Assembly: GCA_945889085.1 (NCBI GenBank)
Contig: CAMDBM010000015.1
Location: forward strand, 1 to 59,716
From: WLJO01 sp945889085
GTDB lineage: Bacteria; Actinomycetota; Acidimicrobiia; Acidimicrobiales; Ilumatobacteraceae
Length of the DNA stretch: 59,716 nt
Direction: 5' to 3'
The translations under genes were made by a program, and so were the position numbers. The number at the start of each line of letters is the position of its first letter. The first letter of the stretch is position 1. Below the pieces are notes generated by a model. It saw only the letters and a program-made list of their open reading frames with translations. It was not told the origin of the DNA and ran no database searches. This document shows, piece by piece, positions 7,383 through 15,858 of the stretch.

Positions 7383-8333
7383 TTAGGGAAGCGGAACCTC
7401 GAGCACGCACCCGCCCCGGGCGGTGTTCAGCCAGTTGCGCTGGACCAGGAAGTTTCTGGTGCCCAATCGCACGTTGGCCTTGGCGCGCCCGACCGGGAAC
7501 GTGGGCCCGTAACTCCAGGAGCATCGGTCTGCATTTTCCGCTCCGGTGCTGTCGTACCACGCGTTCAATTCTGGATCGGTGACCGCTTCATCGATCTCGT
7601 GGGCGATCACGCTCACCATCGCGTCAGCGCCCGCGTCCGCGTTCGGGGACACCTTCTGGGCCCCGCACACGAGCAGGTTCGGTCCGGTGGGGTCGCCGAC
7701 GAACGCGTACTTGATGCTGTGTGCGCCGATCCTGCGGAACGAATGCCACCCGCAGTACCGGGTGAGGAAGCCCGGCTTGCCGACGTCGTTGCTGGTCAGC
7801 ACGAGGTAGATGCCGTTCGGGTCCGACGGCAACTTGGCCCGGCGGATCGCTGAGGCAACGATGCGCCCGATCTTGGCGTCGGTGACGTTCGTGCGCCCCG
7901 CCGAGTAGCGGTCGAAGTGCTGGCCGGCGAGGGTGACCGAGTTCGCCACGGTTGCGCCCGAGGCATCGGGGTACGTCATGTTGATCGCGAACCGTGGGCC
8001 GGCGAGATTGCTGAGGAAGTCGGTGATGATCGCTCTCCGCCTGGTCTTGCGTGACCAGTTGCCGTACCAGATGACGTACAGCTTGATCGGCCCGGTCATC
8101 ACCGGTCCGCCGTGGTACTCCATGGGCTTGATCGAGCGGGCCGCGCCGATGGGTGACGGCCGGAATCGGGTGAGCGTGGGGAGCATGCGAACCGACGGCT
8201 CCGGATTCACGGTTGAGTGCCCGCCAGACGGTGTGGGCGGTGGACCAGCCGAACCAAGGGTTAGCGCGAGGGCTGCTGCGAGCACACAGGGTGCAAGCAC
8301 GGCAAGGACAACAAAACGGCGGAGAGCGAACAC
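7383..8333 (-). CDS. Secreted phosphate-induced protein 1 (EXORDIUM/Phi_1) family protein
   Basis: A 316-residue exported protein: signal peptide in residues 1-30, a Pro-rich linker, then a domain resembling plant EXORDIUM (Phi_1). Family landmarks are MEYHGGPVMTGPIKLYVIWY (residues 71-90), a late Cys-rich region, and VIAHEIDEAVTDPELNAWY (243-261). That last stretch has an H245-E246-x-x-E249 arrangement, which looks metallopeptidase-like and is also kept in plant relatives. Family proteins are best known from plant cell-wall growth; bacterial roles are not established. The protein is monocistronic with its own terminator, and no phosphate genes are near. The family call is good; the activity is unknown. 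Confidence 0.75.
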   Translation of the reverse strand: MFALRRFVVLAVLAPCVLAAALALTLGSAGPPPTPSGGHSTVNPEPSVRMLPTLTRFRPSPIGAARSIKPMEYHGGPVMTGPIKLYVIWYGNWSRKTRRRAIITDFLSNLAGPRFAINMTYPDASGATVANSVTLAGQHFDRYSAGRTNVTDAKIGRIVASAIRRAKLPSDPNGIYLVLTSNDVGKPGFLTRYCGWHSFRRIGAHSIKYAFVGDPTGPNLLVCGAQKVSPNADAGADAMVSVIAHEIDEAVTDPELNAWYDSTGAENADRCSWSYGPTFPVGRAKANVRLGTRNFLVQRNWLNTARGGCVLEVPLP

Positions 8334-8491
8334 AGGGGCTCCTGACTCGTCGCACGAGGGGACCGGTGGGTCCGAGGGTGCGGAGCGGCGCCGCCGAGTG
8401 ACGGTGACGCTACCGATATCCGTGGCGTGAGACTCCGTTGTCTGGGAAGCCGGGATCAGTCCGGCCGGCCTGCCCGCTAAGGTCGCTAGAG

Positions 8492-9496
8492 ATGGACCTC
8501 GTCGAGACCCTTCCGGCGAGTTGGTACTCGCAGCCGGACGTGTATGAGCGTGAGCGTGCCACGGTGTTCCGTTCGGCCTGGATCCACGTGGGTTTCGACA
8601 GCGAACTGGAGTCGCCGGGTGACTACCTCACCGAGGACTTGGCTGGATTCCCTCTTTTCGTACGGCGGCTCGCAGACGGCTCGCTGAGTGCCTTCCACAA
8701 TGTGTGCCCCCACCGTGCCGGCCCGCTCGTGTGGGAGGGCTGTGGGCATTCTGCAAATCTCACCTGCCGATACCACGGATGGGCGTTCACGGCCACCGGG
8801 AATCTGCTCAGCGCACGCGACTTCGGTGCAGAGGTGCCGGAAGGCATCGCACTCACGAGCGTGCAGGTCGCATCCTGGAGAGGGTTCGTCTTCGTGTGTC
8901 TCGACCCCTCGACCCCGCCGCTCGTAGATTGGCTCGGGGGCTTCCCCGACGCCTTAGTTGACGTTCCGCTCGAGGGCTATCGCTTTGTGCGACGCACGGT
9001 CCGTCGTGTTGCGTGTAACTGGAAGACCTACGCCGACAACTTCCTCGAGGGATACCACGTGCCAACTGTGCATCCGTCGATGAGCAGAGACGCAGACGCG
9101 ATGCAGTACGTAGTTCACCAGGGTGATGACCCCAGGTGGAACATCCACACGATGCCTCCGCGCGGTGAAACCTACTTCAGCGTCTTCGGATGGTTCTGGC
9201 CATGCTTCGCATTCAACGTGGTGCCCGGTGGGTTCGCGGTGGAGCGATGGCTGCCGCGTGGTCCCCATGCGATCGACGTCATCTTCGACTACCTCTTTGC
9301 CGACGATGCAGTCGATACCGATGCGATCTTCACCGCCTCGGAGGAGGTTGCCGACGAGGACGCCCGCGTGAGCGCGTTCGTCCAGCGAAACCTCGTGTCC
9401 GGTGCCTACGACACCGGGCTATTGAGCCCGAAGTGGGAACCGGCGCTCGCGGCGTTCCACAAAATGGTGCGCGACGCCGTCTCTGCTACTTCTTGA
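8492..9496 (+). CDS. Rieske [2Fe-2S] non-heme iron oxygenase, large subunit
   Basis: A 334-residue aromatic ring-hydroxylating oxygenase alpha-type subunit. The Rieske cluster ligands are CPHRAG (about residues 72-77) and CRYHGW. The mononuclear iron site shows as NWKTYADNFLEGYHVPTVH, giving two His, plus a distal acid. Length and the LEGYHVPTVHP motif suit the choline-monooxygenase/carnitine-oxygenase-like branch as well as ring oxygenases, so the substrate is open. No small subunit or reductase is adjacent. The ATG at 8492 was preferred over an upstream frame start at 8438, whose sequence is not Rieske-like. The 3' end overlaps a convergent small gene by 11 bases. Confidence 0.85.
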   Translation: MDLVETLPASWYSQPDVYERERATVFRSAWIHVGFDSELESPGDYLTEDLAGFPLFVRRLADGSLSAFHNVCPHRAGPLVWEGCGHSANLTCRYHGWAFTATGNLLSARDFGAEVPEGIALTSVQVASWRGFVFVCLDPSTPPLVDWLGGFPDALVDVPLEGYRFVRRTVRRVACNWKTYADNFLEGYHVPTVHPSMSRDADAMQYVVHQGDDPRWNIHTMPPRGETYFSVFGWFWPCFAFNVVPGGFAVERWLPRGPHAIDVIFDYLFADDAVDTDAIFTASEEVADEDARVSAFVQRNLVSGAYDTGLLSPKWEPALAAFHKMVRDAVSATS

Positions 9497-9668
9497 GCAG
9501 GCGGTAGAAGAACCCGCCCCCGGACTTCTTGGCGCGTGGCATTCCTCCGCCCGACTTGCACTGGCAACGCTGGTTCTTCGGCACGTCGCCGAGAACGGAC
9601 TCGACGTGAGCGCCGCATCCGGCCCAACTCGGCTTACTGCACGTCGAACACTGCACTCGTCTGCACAT
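9486..9668 (-). CDS. Small conserved cysteine-rich protein (putative zinc-binding)
   Basis: A 60-residue protein with seven cysteines arranged as MCRRVQCSTCSKPSWAGCG, then H-V, and KNQRCQC, ending in a Gly/Lys-rich tail. Small proteins with the same C-x-x-x-x-C-x-x-C...W-x-G-C-G-x-H pattern occur in bacteria and fungi without a known function; this is recalled, not searched. The cysteine spacing suggests zinc binding. The start at 9668 was chosen because family members begin at this Met-Cys; the longer frame overlaps engB. It overlaps the Rieske gene tail by 11 bases and is divergent from engB with a 46-base gap. Confidence 0.7.
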   Translation of the reverse strand: MCRRVQCSTCSKPSWAGCGAHVESVLGDVPKNQRCQCKSGGGMPRAKKSGGGFFYRLLKK

Positions 9669-9714
9669 ACCCCAGAGGGTATCAGTATTTGACCGCTGGC
9701 CGTACACTCCCCGG

Positions 9715-10308
9715 GTGCCGAGTCCGCTGCAGCTGAAGTTCGTCCTCTCGGCCACGTCGGTGGGCCAGTTGCCGGAATCACCGTGCGAGGTTGCGTTCGT
9801 CGGTCGTTCGAACGTCGGCAAGTCGTCGCTCATCAACTCGCTCGCGAACCGTAAGCAGTTGGCACTGGTGAGCAACACGCCGGGCCGGACGCAGCTCATC
9901 AACCTCTTCGTGCTGCCCAGCGGGGCAACAGTGGTTGACCTTCCCGGATACGGCTATGCCGCGGTTCCCGGACGGATCAAGCAGGGCTGGGGCGCAATGA
10001 TCGAGGGGTACCTCCTCGACCGTGAGGACCTCGTGCAGACCTTCATCCTCGTGGACGGCGAGATCGGGCCCACCAAGCTGGACCTCCAGATGCTCGACTG
10101 GGCGCGAGCCAACGGTGTTCCACACACGATCGTGGCAACCAAGATGGACAAGGTCCGGTCTGCCAAGCGACCTACCCGCAAGAAGGAACTTGCCGCTGGG
10201 TGTCAGCTCGAAACGGGCGACATCGTGTGGGCGAGCTCATCAACCGGGGTCGGCATCGACGATCTCCGGTCAATCGTGCTCTCGCACCTCACCGTGGGGC
10301 GCCAGTAA
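9715..10308 (+). CDS. engB: Ribosome biogenesis GTPase EngB (YsxC/YihA)
   Basis: A 197-residue TrmE-Era-EngA-EngB-Septin-like GTPase. G1 is GRSNVGKSS, G2 lies in NTPGRTQLIN, G3 is DLPGYG and G4 is TKMDK. It assists large ribosomal subunit assembly. The start is GTG at 9715; the translation begins MPSPLQLKFV with the usual short lead before G1. It stands alone, convergent with the P450 gene. Confidence 0.93.
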   Translation: MPSPLQLKFVLSATSVGQLPESPCEVAFVGRSNVGKSSLINSLANRKQLALVSNTPGRTQLINLFVLPSGATVVDLPGYGYAAVPGRIKQGWGAMIEGYLLDREDLVQTFILVDGEIGPTKLDLQMLDWARANGVPHTIVATKMDKVRSAKRPTRKKELAAGCQLETGDIVWASSSTGVGIDDLRSIVLSHLTVGRQ

Positions 10309-10347
10309 GGCGGACACGAATCTCGCGAACCAGTCGCCGCGATCGGC

Positions 10348-11601
10348 TCAGACGAGTTCGTAGCGGATCGGCAGGTGCTTGAGCCCGCTCACGAAGGTGG
10401 ACTTCGAGATCTGTGGCTCGCCCGCCAGTTCGATCGACTTGATCCGGGGGATGACCGCACTGAACATCGACTTGCGCTCCATGCGGGCGAGCATCGCGCC
10501 CAGGCAGTAGTGCACACCGAACCCGAAGGCAAGGTGCTTGTTCGGGGTGCGCCCGACGTCGAAGGAGAAGGGGTTGGCGAACACGTCCTCGTCGTGGTTC
10601 GCGGACCAGTACGAGAGCAGGACGTCCTGACCCTCCTTGATGGTGACGCCGCGCACCTCGTAGTCGCGTGTGGCCGTCCGCATGAAGTGCTTCACCGGGG
10701 AGGTCCAGCGGATCATCTCGTCGACCGCAAGCGGGATGAGTGAGGGGTCCTTCTGCAGCCGCGCGAGCTGGTCCGGATTCTCGATGAGGGCCTGCAGGCC
10801 ACCGGACATCGAGTTCGACGTGGTGTCGTGGCCCGCCGTTGCCGTGATGATGTAGTAGCCGAGTTGCTCCTTGTGGCCGATGGGCTGGCCGTCGATCATG
10901 CCGTTGGCGATGACCGATGCGAGATCGTCGGTGGGAGTGGCCTTGCGCTCTGCCGTGATCCCGTCGAAGTAGGCGACGAAGTCCGCAACGGTCTGCATCA
11001 GGCCGAGGAGGGTGTTCTCGTCCCGCTTGAACTCATCGTCCTCGGCACCGAACAGCTCCTGGGTGAGCCGCAGCATGCGCGGGTAGTCGCTCTCGGGGAG
11101 CCCGAGGATCGACAGGATGACGTAGAGCGGGTACTGCATCGCAACGTCGGCGGCGAAGTCGCATGAGCCGCCGAAGTCCTCGAGCTGTGTGACCGCCCGC
11201 TTGCTCAGCTCCTCGAGCCGCACGTCGAGCTTGGCGAGGTTCTTGGGGAGGAACCAGTCGGCCGTGAGGTTGCGGTGCAGACGGTGCTCTGGGTCGTCCA
11301 TCTGCACGAGGGACTTCACGAGGTGTCCCTGCATCTCGCGGTTCGCGTCGGCCTCCTTCGTGCCGAGGATGGCCCTCGGCGCATTCAGGAACTCGGTGGG
11401 GTGCAACTCGATGTCGAGCACGTCCGCGTGCTTGGTAACTACCCAGAAGGGGTTGAAGTTCTCGTGCTCAACCCAATGGACCGGGTCCTCCCGGCGCAGC
11501 TTGGTCGCGCAGGCGTGGAAGTACTCCTCGTTGCGGAAGGTCTCGCCGAACAGGAAGGCACGGCCGGCTTCTTCGAGGGAGGGCTCGGGAACAGCGTTCA
11601 T
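10348..11601 (-). CDS. Cytochrome P450
   Basis: A 417-residue soluble bacterial P450. The I-helix oxygen-binding motif is AGHDTT, the K-helix ExxR is in VDEMIRWTSP, and the heme ligand Cys is in FGFGVHYCLG. The sequence style (HFMRTATRDYEVRGV) resembles actinobacterial CYPs acting on steroids, terpenes or alkyl chains. It needs a ferredoxin such as the one at 1604. The start is ATG at 11601; a 12-bp perfect palindrome sits 12 bases upstream. It lies downstream of the acyl-CoA dehydrogenase on the same strand but behind a terminator hairpin, so it probably has its own promoter. Confidence 0.9.
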   Translation of the reverse strand: MNAVPEPSLEEAGRAFLFGETFRNEEYFHACATKLRREDPVHWVEHENFNPFWVVTKHADVLDIELHPTEFLNAPRAILGTKEADANREMQGHLVKSLVQMDDPEHRLHRNLTADWFLPKNLAKLDVRLEELSKRAVTQLEDFGGSCDFAADVAMQYPLYVILSILGLPESDYPRMLRLTQELFGAEDDEFKRDENTLLGLMQTVADFVAYFDGITAERKATPTDDLASVIANGMIDGQPIGHKEQLGYYIITATAGHDTTSNSMSGGLQALIENPDQLARLQKDPSLIPLAVDEMIRWTSPVKHFMRTATRDYEVRGVTIKEGQDVLLSYWSANHDEDVFANPFSFDVGRTPNKHLAFGFGVHYCLGAMLARMERKSMFSAVIPRIKSIELAGEPQISKSTFVSGLKHLPIRYELV

Positions 11602-11612
11602 GAGCGTCACCC

Positions 11613-11624
11613 TACCGATCGGTA
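11613..11624. promoter_or_regulatory. Perfect palindrome, candidate TetR operator upstream of the P450
   Basis: TACCGATCGGTA is a perfect 12-bp palindrome 12 bases before the P450 start codon, placed where a bound repressor would block initiation. TACCGATCGGTA-type sites are recognised by several TetR-family repressors in actinobacteria. Two TetR genes (14114, 16261) lie within 5 kb. Confidence 0.5.
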
Positions 11625-11674
11625 ACCGAGGCGTGTCCAGCGACACAGGGACCGGAACCGGGGGCAAAACGACC

Positions 11675-11711
11675 CGGAGCCCGGCAACCCCAAGGGGGCT
11701 GCCGGGCTCCG
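11675..11711 (-). terminator. Strong hairpin terminator after the acyl-CoA dehydrogenase
   Basis: A perfect 12-bp stem (CGGAGCCCGGCA / TGCCGGGCTCCG) with a 13-base loop begins 15 bases past the stop at 11726. There is no U-tract. It probably ends the cyclase - acyl-CoA dehydrogenase transcript. Confidence 0.65.
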
Positions 11712-11725
11712 CGATGGCGTGGACG

Positions 11726-13000
11726 TCAGTCGAGGGTGGAGACACCCTTGGGCGCCAGCTGGTTCATGTAGCCGAACATGTAACCGGCCACACGGCGCAT
11801 CTGGATCTCCTCGGCGCCCTCGGTGATCCGGTAGCGGCGGTGGTGGCGGTAGATGTGCTCAAACGCCTTGTGGCGGCTGTAGCCCATGCCACCGTGGATC
11901 TGCATGGCGCGGTCAGCGGCCTCGCAGCAGAAGCGGTTGGCGTAGTAGTTGCACATCGACACCTTGTCGGACTGGCTGAAGGCGCCGTACTTGTCCATGA
12001 GCCATGCGGTCTTGTAGATGAACGCACGGAGCATCTCGGCCTGGGTCTGCAGTTCCACGAGCGGGAACTGGATGCCCTGGTTGGTGGAGAGCGGCTTGCC
12101 GAACGGCTTGCGGTCCTTGGCCCACTGGATGGTCTCGTTGATGCAGTACTGGGCTGCGCCGAGTGAGGACGCTGCCTGACGGATGCGGTTCTCGTTGAAG
12201 AAGTGCTGCACCACCTGAAGGCCCTTGCCCTCGCCGCCGAAGATCGACGAGTCCGGGACACGGATGTCCTTGAACGACACGTGCGCGTGGTCGGTCGGCA
12301 TGTTGAAGGTCCAGAGGTATTCCTCGATCTTGAAGCCCGGGGCATCCGTCGGCGTGAGGAAGCAGGTGATGCCGTCTCCGTCGCCTGCCTTGCCCGCGGT
12401 GCGGGCGAAGATCAGGTCGTGGGAGGCGGTGTGAATCCCGGTGTTCCAGATCTTCTCGCCGTTGATGATCCACTCGTCGCCGTCTCGCACGGCGGTGGTC
12501 TCCATGTGCGTGGCGTCAGAACCGTGCTTGGGCTCGGTGATGCCGAAGGCGAAGTGGCGGCGGCCCTGGTTGAGGTCGTCGATCCACTCCTTCTTCTGCT
12601 GCTCGGTGCCGTAGCGGATCATGAGGAGCAGGCCGACGTTGTTGCCGACGATCGCGTGCTCGTTCTGCAAGTCGCAGTGGAGACCGAGGCCCTTGCCGGC
12701 GAGGTGATCGCGGATGACGGCCATATCAAGGTTGCCGCCCTCCTTGCCGCCGTACTCCTTCGGGAACGGGTAGCGGTAGTGACCGGCGTCGTCGGCCAGA
12801 CGCTTCACGCGGTGCAGGAGCGCCTCCCACTCCGGACGGGGGAGACCTTGGTTGTCCCAGTCGGTGCGGGCGTGCTCGCGGCGGTGGTCGAAGAAGCGGA
12901 TGTTGTCATCCTCTGCCTCGATCGGCTTGATGACCTTCTCGATGAAGTCGTCGAGTTCGACGAGGTAATCGGCGAGTTCCTTGGGGATTTCGAAGTCCAT
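11726..13000 (-). CDS. Acyl-CoA dehydrogenase family protein
   Basis: A 424-residue FAD flavoprotein. Family landmarks are FGITEPKHGSDATHM (the flavin/substrate-binding ITEP-x-x-GSD stretch), NGEKIWNTG, KDRKPFGKPL, and the C-terminal QIHGGMGYS and YRITEGAEEIQMRRVAG, which holds the FAD/substrate contacts. It would oxidise an acyl-CoA at the alpha-beta position; chain type is not resolved. The start at 13000 follows AAAGGAATC; the earlier frame crosses the gap to the cyclase gene. It is 41 bases downstream of the cyclase, likely co-transcribed. No electron-transfer flavoprotein genes are in the window. Confidence 0.9.
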   Translation of the reverse strand: MDFEIPKELADYLVELDDFIEKVIKPIEAEDDNIRFFDHRREHARTDWDNQGLPRPEWEALLHRVKRLADDAGHYRYPFPKEYGGKEGGNLDMAVIRDHLAGKGLGLHCDLQNEHAIVGNNVGLLLMIRYGTEQQKKEWIDDLNQGRRHFAFGITEPKHGSDATHMETTAVRDGDEWIINGEKIWNTGIHTASHDLIFARTAGKAGDGDGITCFLTPTDAPGFKIEEYLWTFNMPTDHAHVSFKDIRVPDSSIFGGEGKGLQVVQHFFNENRIRQAASSLGAAQYCINETIQWAKDRKPFGKPLSTNQGIQFPLVELQTQAEMLRAFIYKTAWLMDKYGAFSQSDKVSMCNYYANRFCCEAADRAMQIHGGMGYSRHKAFEHIYRHHRRYRITEGAEEIQMRRVAGYMFGYMNQLAPKGVSTLD

Positions 13001-13041
13001 GATTCCTTTTCTTTCGTGTGTCGGTTGTCGGCGGTTTGCGA

Positions 13042-13959
13042 TTACTTGATGGCAAGCGGGTTGCTCGGCGAACCCACTGCGTTGGTGAACTTGATGGGCG
13101 GTGATGCGGTGAGGAACTCCCACACGCCGTCGGCCTCACAGTCATCGGCAAGCTCGTCGAAGTCGAGGATCTCGCCGAGGGTCATGCCCATGTCGCGGAT
13201 GAGCACCATGTGCACCGGGAGCAGTTCGGTCTCGATCTCACCGGGGAGCACCTCAATGGCCCAGTTGTCGGAGGCGATGACTGCTACGTCACGGTCGTAG
13301 AGCCACTGGCAGCAGTCGAGGCCGAGGCCCGGCTCGCCCGCCATGAACGCGCTGGCGTCCTTTTCCTCCTTGAACTTTGTGCGCCAGCCGGTGCGGAAGT
13401 ACAGGACGTCTCCGGCGCCCACGGTGACACCTTGCTTCGCACAGGCTGCGTCGAGGTCTGCCGGGGTGATGACATAGCCCTGCTCGAGCCACTTCACGCC
13501 CTTCAGGCGGGCGATGTCGAGCAGCACGCCGCGGCCGACGATGCCCTTGGCCTGCTTGGTGATGTCGCAATACTTCGTGCCGTGCGGGCTCACGCTCGAT
13601 GCCGGGAAGCCGTTGTACATGACCTCGTCGTAGAACACGTGGGCAAGCCCGTCCCACTGGCTCGCCGCCTGCAGCGGCATGAAGATGTAGTCGTCGGCGT
13701 AGTGGAACGCACCGGGGAACTCCTGGTCCTGACCGGTCTCGGACATGAGGCGAACCGGGTTGATACGGCCGCCACCGGGCTGAGGCCCGTTCTGGTCGAA
13801 CGGGATACCGAGGTCGAAGATCTTCCCGGTCTTGGCGAGCTTGGCCGCGGCAACGACGCGCTCGGGCGTGATGAGGTTCGTCGTGCCCTTCTCGTCGTCC
13901 TTGCCCCAACGACCCCAGTTGCTCAACTTCTTGCCGATTGCTCGGAAGTCGTGTGTCAT
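13042..13959 (-). CDS. Cyclase family protein (kynurenine formamidase-like metal hydrolase)
   Basis: A 305-residue protein of the cyclase/KynB superfamily. The metal-binding region, usually H-x-G-T-H-x-D, appears in modified form: QWDGLAHVFYDE, with DNWAIEVLPGE and LLPVHMVLIRDMGM later, as in the longer branch whose members often cluster with steroid or aromatic acid genes. Predicted to hydrolyse a ring or amide; the true substrate is unknown. The start at 13959 has GAAAGGACAG upstream. It is divergent from a TetR gene, with an inverted repeat in the gap, so that TetR is the likely regulator of this gene and the acyl-CoA dehydrogenase. Confidence 0.8.
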   Translation of the reverse strand: MTHDFRAIGKKLSNWGRWGKDDEKGTTNLITPERVVAAAKLAKTGKIFDLGIPFDQNGPQPGGGRINPVRLMSETGQDQEFPGAFHYADDYIFMPLQAASQWDGLAHVFYDEVMYNGFPASSVSPHGTKYCDITKQAKGIVGRGVLLDIARLKGVKWLEQGYVITPADLDAACAKQGVTVGAGDVLYFRTGWRTKFKEEKDASAFMAGEPGLGLDCCQWLYDRDVAVIASDNWAIEVLPGEIETELLPVHMVLIRDMGMTLGEILDFDELADDCEADGVWEFLTASPPIKFTNAVGSPSNPLAIK

Positions 13960-14044
13960 CTCTGTCCTTTCGTCCGGCAGCGCCGAGGCGCGGCTTTCCC
14001 ACGAGGGACCGACTTCTCGATCCGTTCCCGTTTCTATCCGAAAC

Positions 14045-14060
14045 TTGACGGTCTCGTCAA
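14045..14060. promoter_or_regulatory. Inverted repeat, candidate operator between cyclase and TetR genes
   Basis: TTGACG-GTCT-CGTCAA is a perfect 6-bp inverted repeat with a 4-base spacer, midway in the 154-base divergent gap. Size and position fit a TetR dimer controlling its own gene and the cyclase operon. It differs from the palindrome at 11613, so the P450 may answer to another regulator. Confidence 0.5.
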
Positions 14061-14113
14061 TTTATGTCGCTGACCTGCGACGACGTCAATCTCTGTTGAG
14101 TACGATCAAGCCC

Positions 14114-14719
14114 GTGGATGCTGCGCTCACCCCCCGGGCAGCTCGGACGCGTACAGCGCTCGTGTGTGCTGCTCGGGCGCTGTTCGAGACGAAGGGTTAC
14201 CTCGACACCAACGTGGGGGACATCGCGCTCCGGGCCCGCGTGGCGCACGGGACCTTCTACACGTACTTCTCCTCGAAGGAGGAGATTTTCAGCGAGGTCG
14301 CCCACGAACTCACCACGGACTTTCAGCGGATCGCAGCGGACGAGCCACCACTGGCCCCGGGTGCAAGTCTCCGGGCGCGTATCGAGCGGGCCAATCGCGG
14401 CTACCTGCATGCCTACGAACAGTTGGCGCCGATGATGGCGGTGCTCGAGCAGGTGGCCACGTTCAACCCCCGGCTTGCGGAGATCCGTCGCTCGGCCCGT
14501 CGTTCGAGGGTAGACCGGGGAACGGCCGCCATGCGTCGCTGGCGGGACCGTGGTCTCATCGACGCAGCAGTCGACCCGGTGTACGCGGCGAGCGCGCTCG
14601 GCTCGATGGTGGATCGTTCGGCGTACGTGTGGCTCGTGCTCGGCGAGTCGTACGAGCTGGAGCGAGCGGTACAACAACTCACCTTGCTCTACTGCAACGC
14701 CCTCGGGATTGTCGAGTAG
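14114..14719 (+). CDS. TetR/AcrR-family transcriptional regulator
   Basis: A 201-residue repressor. Residues 8-55 are the TetR helix-turn-helix: AARTRTALVCAARALFETKG, DIALRARVAHGTFYTYF and SSKEEIF. The rest is the helical ligand-binding and dimerisation domain, with a hydrophobic pocket-lining stretch MMAVLEQVATFNP. The start is GTG at 14114, directly before DAALTPRAART; an ATG upstream at 13832 lies within the divergent cyclase gene. Divergent arrangement with an inverted repeat suggests autoregulation and control of the cyclase operon. The LLM gene follows 35 bases later and may be co-transcribed. Confidence 0.85.
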   Translation: MDAALTPRAARTRTALVCAARALFETKGYLDTNVGDIALRARVAHGTFYTYFSSKEEIFSEVAHELTTDFQRIAADEPPLAPGASLRARIERANRGYLHAYEQLAPMMAVLEQVATFNPRLAEIRRSARRSRVDRGTAAMRRWRDRGLIDAAVDPVYAASALGSMVDRSAYVWLVLGESYELERAVQQLTLLYCNALGIVE

Positions 14720-14754
14720 CTCACAGGCGCAGCGTTGTTTGCTAGAACTCGCAG

Positions 14755-15825
14755 ATGGACTTCGGCGTATGCATGGCAGCAAAGATCGACGACCTCGACT
14801 ACGTCGACCTCATGGAGGAACTTGGCTACTCCCACTTGTGGGTGGCCGACAGCCAGATGATCTGGTCGGACTGCTACGCCGTGATGGCGCTCGCTGCCGC
14901 ACGCACCACGCGCCTTCGGATCGGCACCGGTGTCGCTGTCGCCGGAACCAGGCCGTCCGCCGTCACCGCGGCTGCTCACGCGACGATCAATCGCATCGCT
15001 CCGGGGCGAGTGTTCTGCGGCATCGGTACCGGCAACACCGCCATGCGGATCATGGGGCACAAGCCGATCCCGATGGCCGAGTTCGACGAATATCTGTCGA
15101 CGTTGCGAGTGCTGCTCGACGGCGGTGAGGCCGAGGTGCACTGGCGCGGTCAGACGGCGCCTGCTCGGCACCTCATGCAGGACGCTGGGTTCGTGTCGTT
15201 CACACCGCGGATGCCGATGTACGTCTCCGCCTTCGGTCCCAAGGCGACGGCGCTCGCGGCCAAGCACGGTGACGGCTTGGTGATGTCGTCTCCGCCGGAC
15301 CCCGAGGTGATCACCGGGATCCGACTCCGGTATCTCGAGGCCGCGCGCGCTGCGGGTCGCACCGAGGACGACGACTACTTCACCTTCACCTCGCTGAACA
15401 CCATGGTGGTGCTCGAGCCCGGCGAAGCCACCGACAGCGAAAGGGTCCGCAAGGAATGCGGGGCGTTCGCCATCGCCGCACTGCACTACACCTATGAGCA
15501 GTACCGCCAGTACGGCAGACGGCCACCGCGCTACCTCGACGACATCTGGGACGATTACGTCGCGATGCTTGAGGAGACCCCCGAAGATCGACGGCACCTC
15601 CGCATCCACGCTGGTCACAACTGCTGGGTGGAGCCGGAGGAGGAGCGTTTCGTCACGAAGGAACTCATCGAGCGGTCCTGTCTGGTCGGCACAGCCGAAC
15701 AGCTCGCTGCGAACGTGCGAGACCTCTCGGCTGCTGGCCTCACCCAGCTCATGCTGCTCCCCCCGCTCGAGGCGAAAGAACGTGTGCTGCGATCGGTAGC
15801 CGAGCGCGTTATCCCGCTCGTCTAG
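14755..15825 (+). CDS. LLM-class (F420- or FMN-dependent) oxidoreductase
   Basis: A 356-residue luciferase-like TIM barrel. It starts MDFGVCMAAKIDDLDYVDLM, then ELGYSHLWVADSQM, the RIGTGVAVAG strand (typical of F420-type members) and the GRVFCGIGTGNTA phosphate-binding region. Many actinobacterial homologues use F420H2 made through FbiC, present here at 28969. The substrate is unknown. The gene follows the TetR regulator on the same strand. The family is secure; F420 over FMN is inferred. Confidence 0.85.
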   Translation: MDFGVCMAAKIDDLDYVDLMEELGYSHLWVADSQMIWSDCYAVMALAAARTTRLRIGTGVAVAGTRPSAVTAAAHATINRIAPGRVFCGIGTGNTAMRIMGHKPIPMAEFDEYLSTLRVLLDGGEAEVHWRGQTAPARHLMQDAGFVSFTPRMPMYVSAFGPKATALAAKHGDGLVMSSPPDPEVITGIRLRYLEAARAAGRTEDDDYFTFTSLNTMVVLEPGEATDSERVRKECGAFAIAALHYTYEQYRQYGRRPPRYLDDIWDDYVAMLEETPEDRRHLRIHAGHNCWVEPEEERFVTKELIERSCLVGTAEQLAANVRDLSAAGLTQLMLLPPLEAKERVLRSVAERVIPLV

Positions 15826-15858
15826 GCGCCGCCGCTGATCGCCACCTACGGTCGGATC

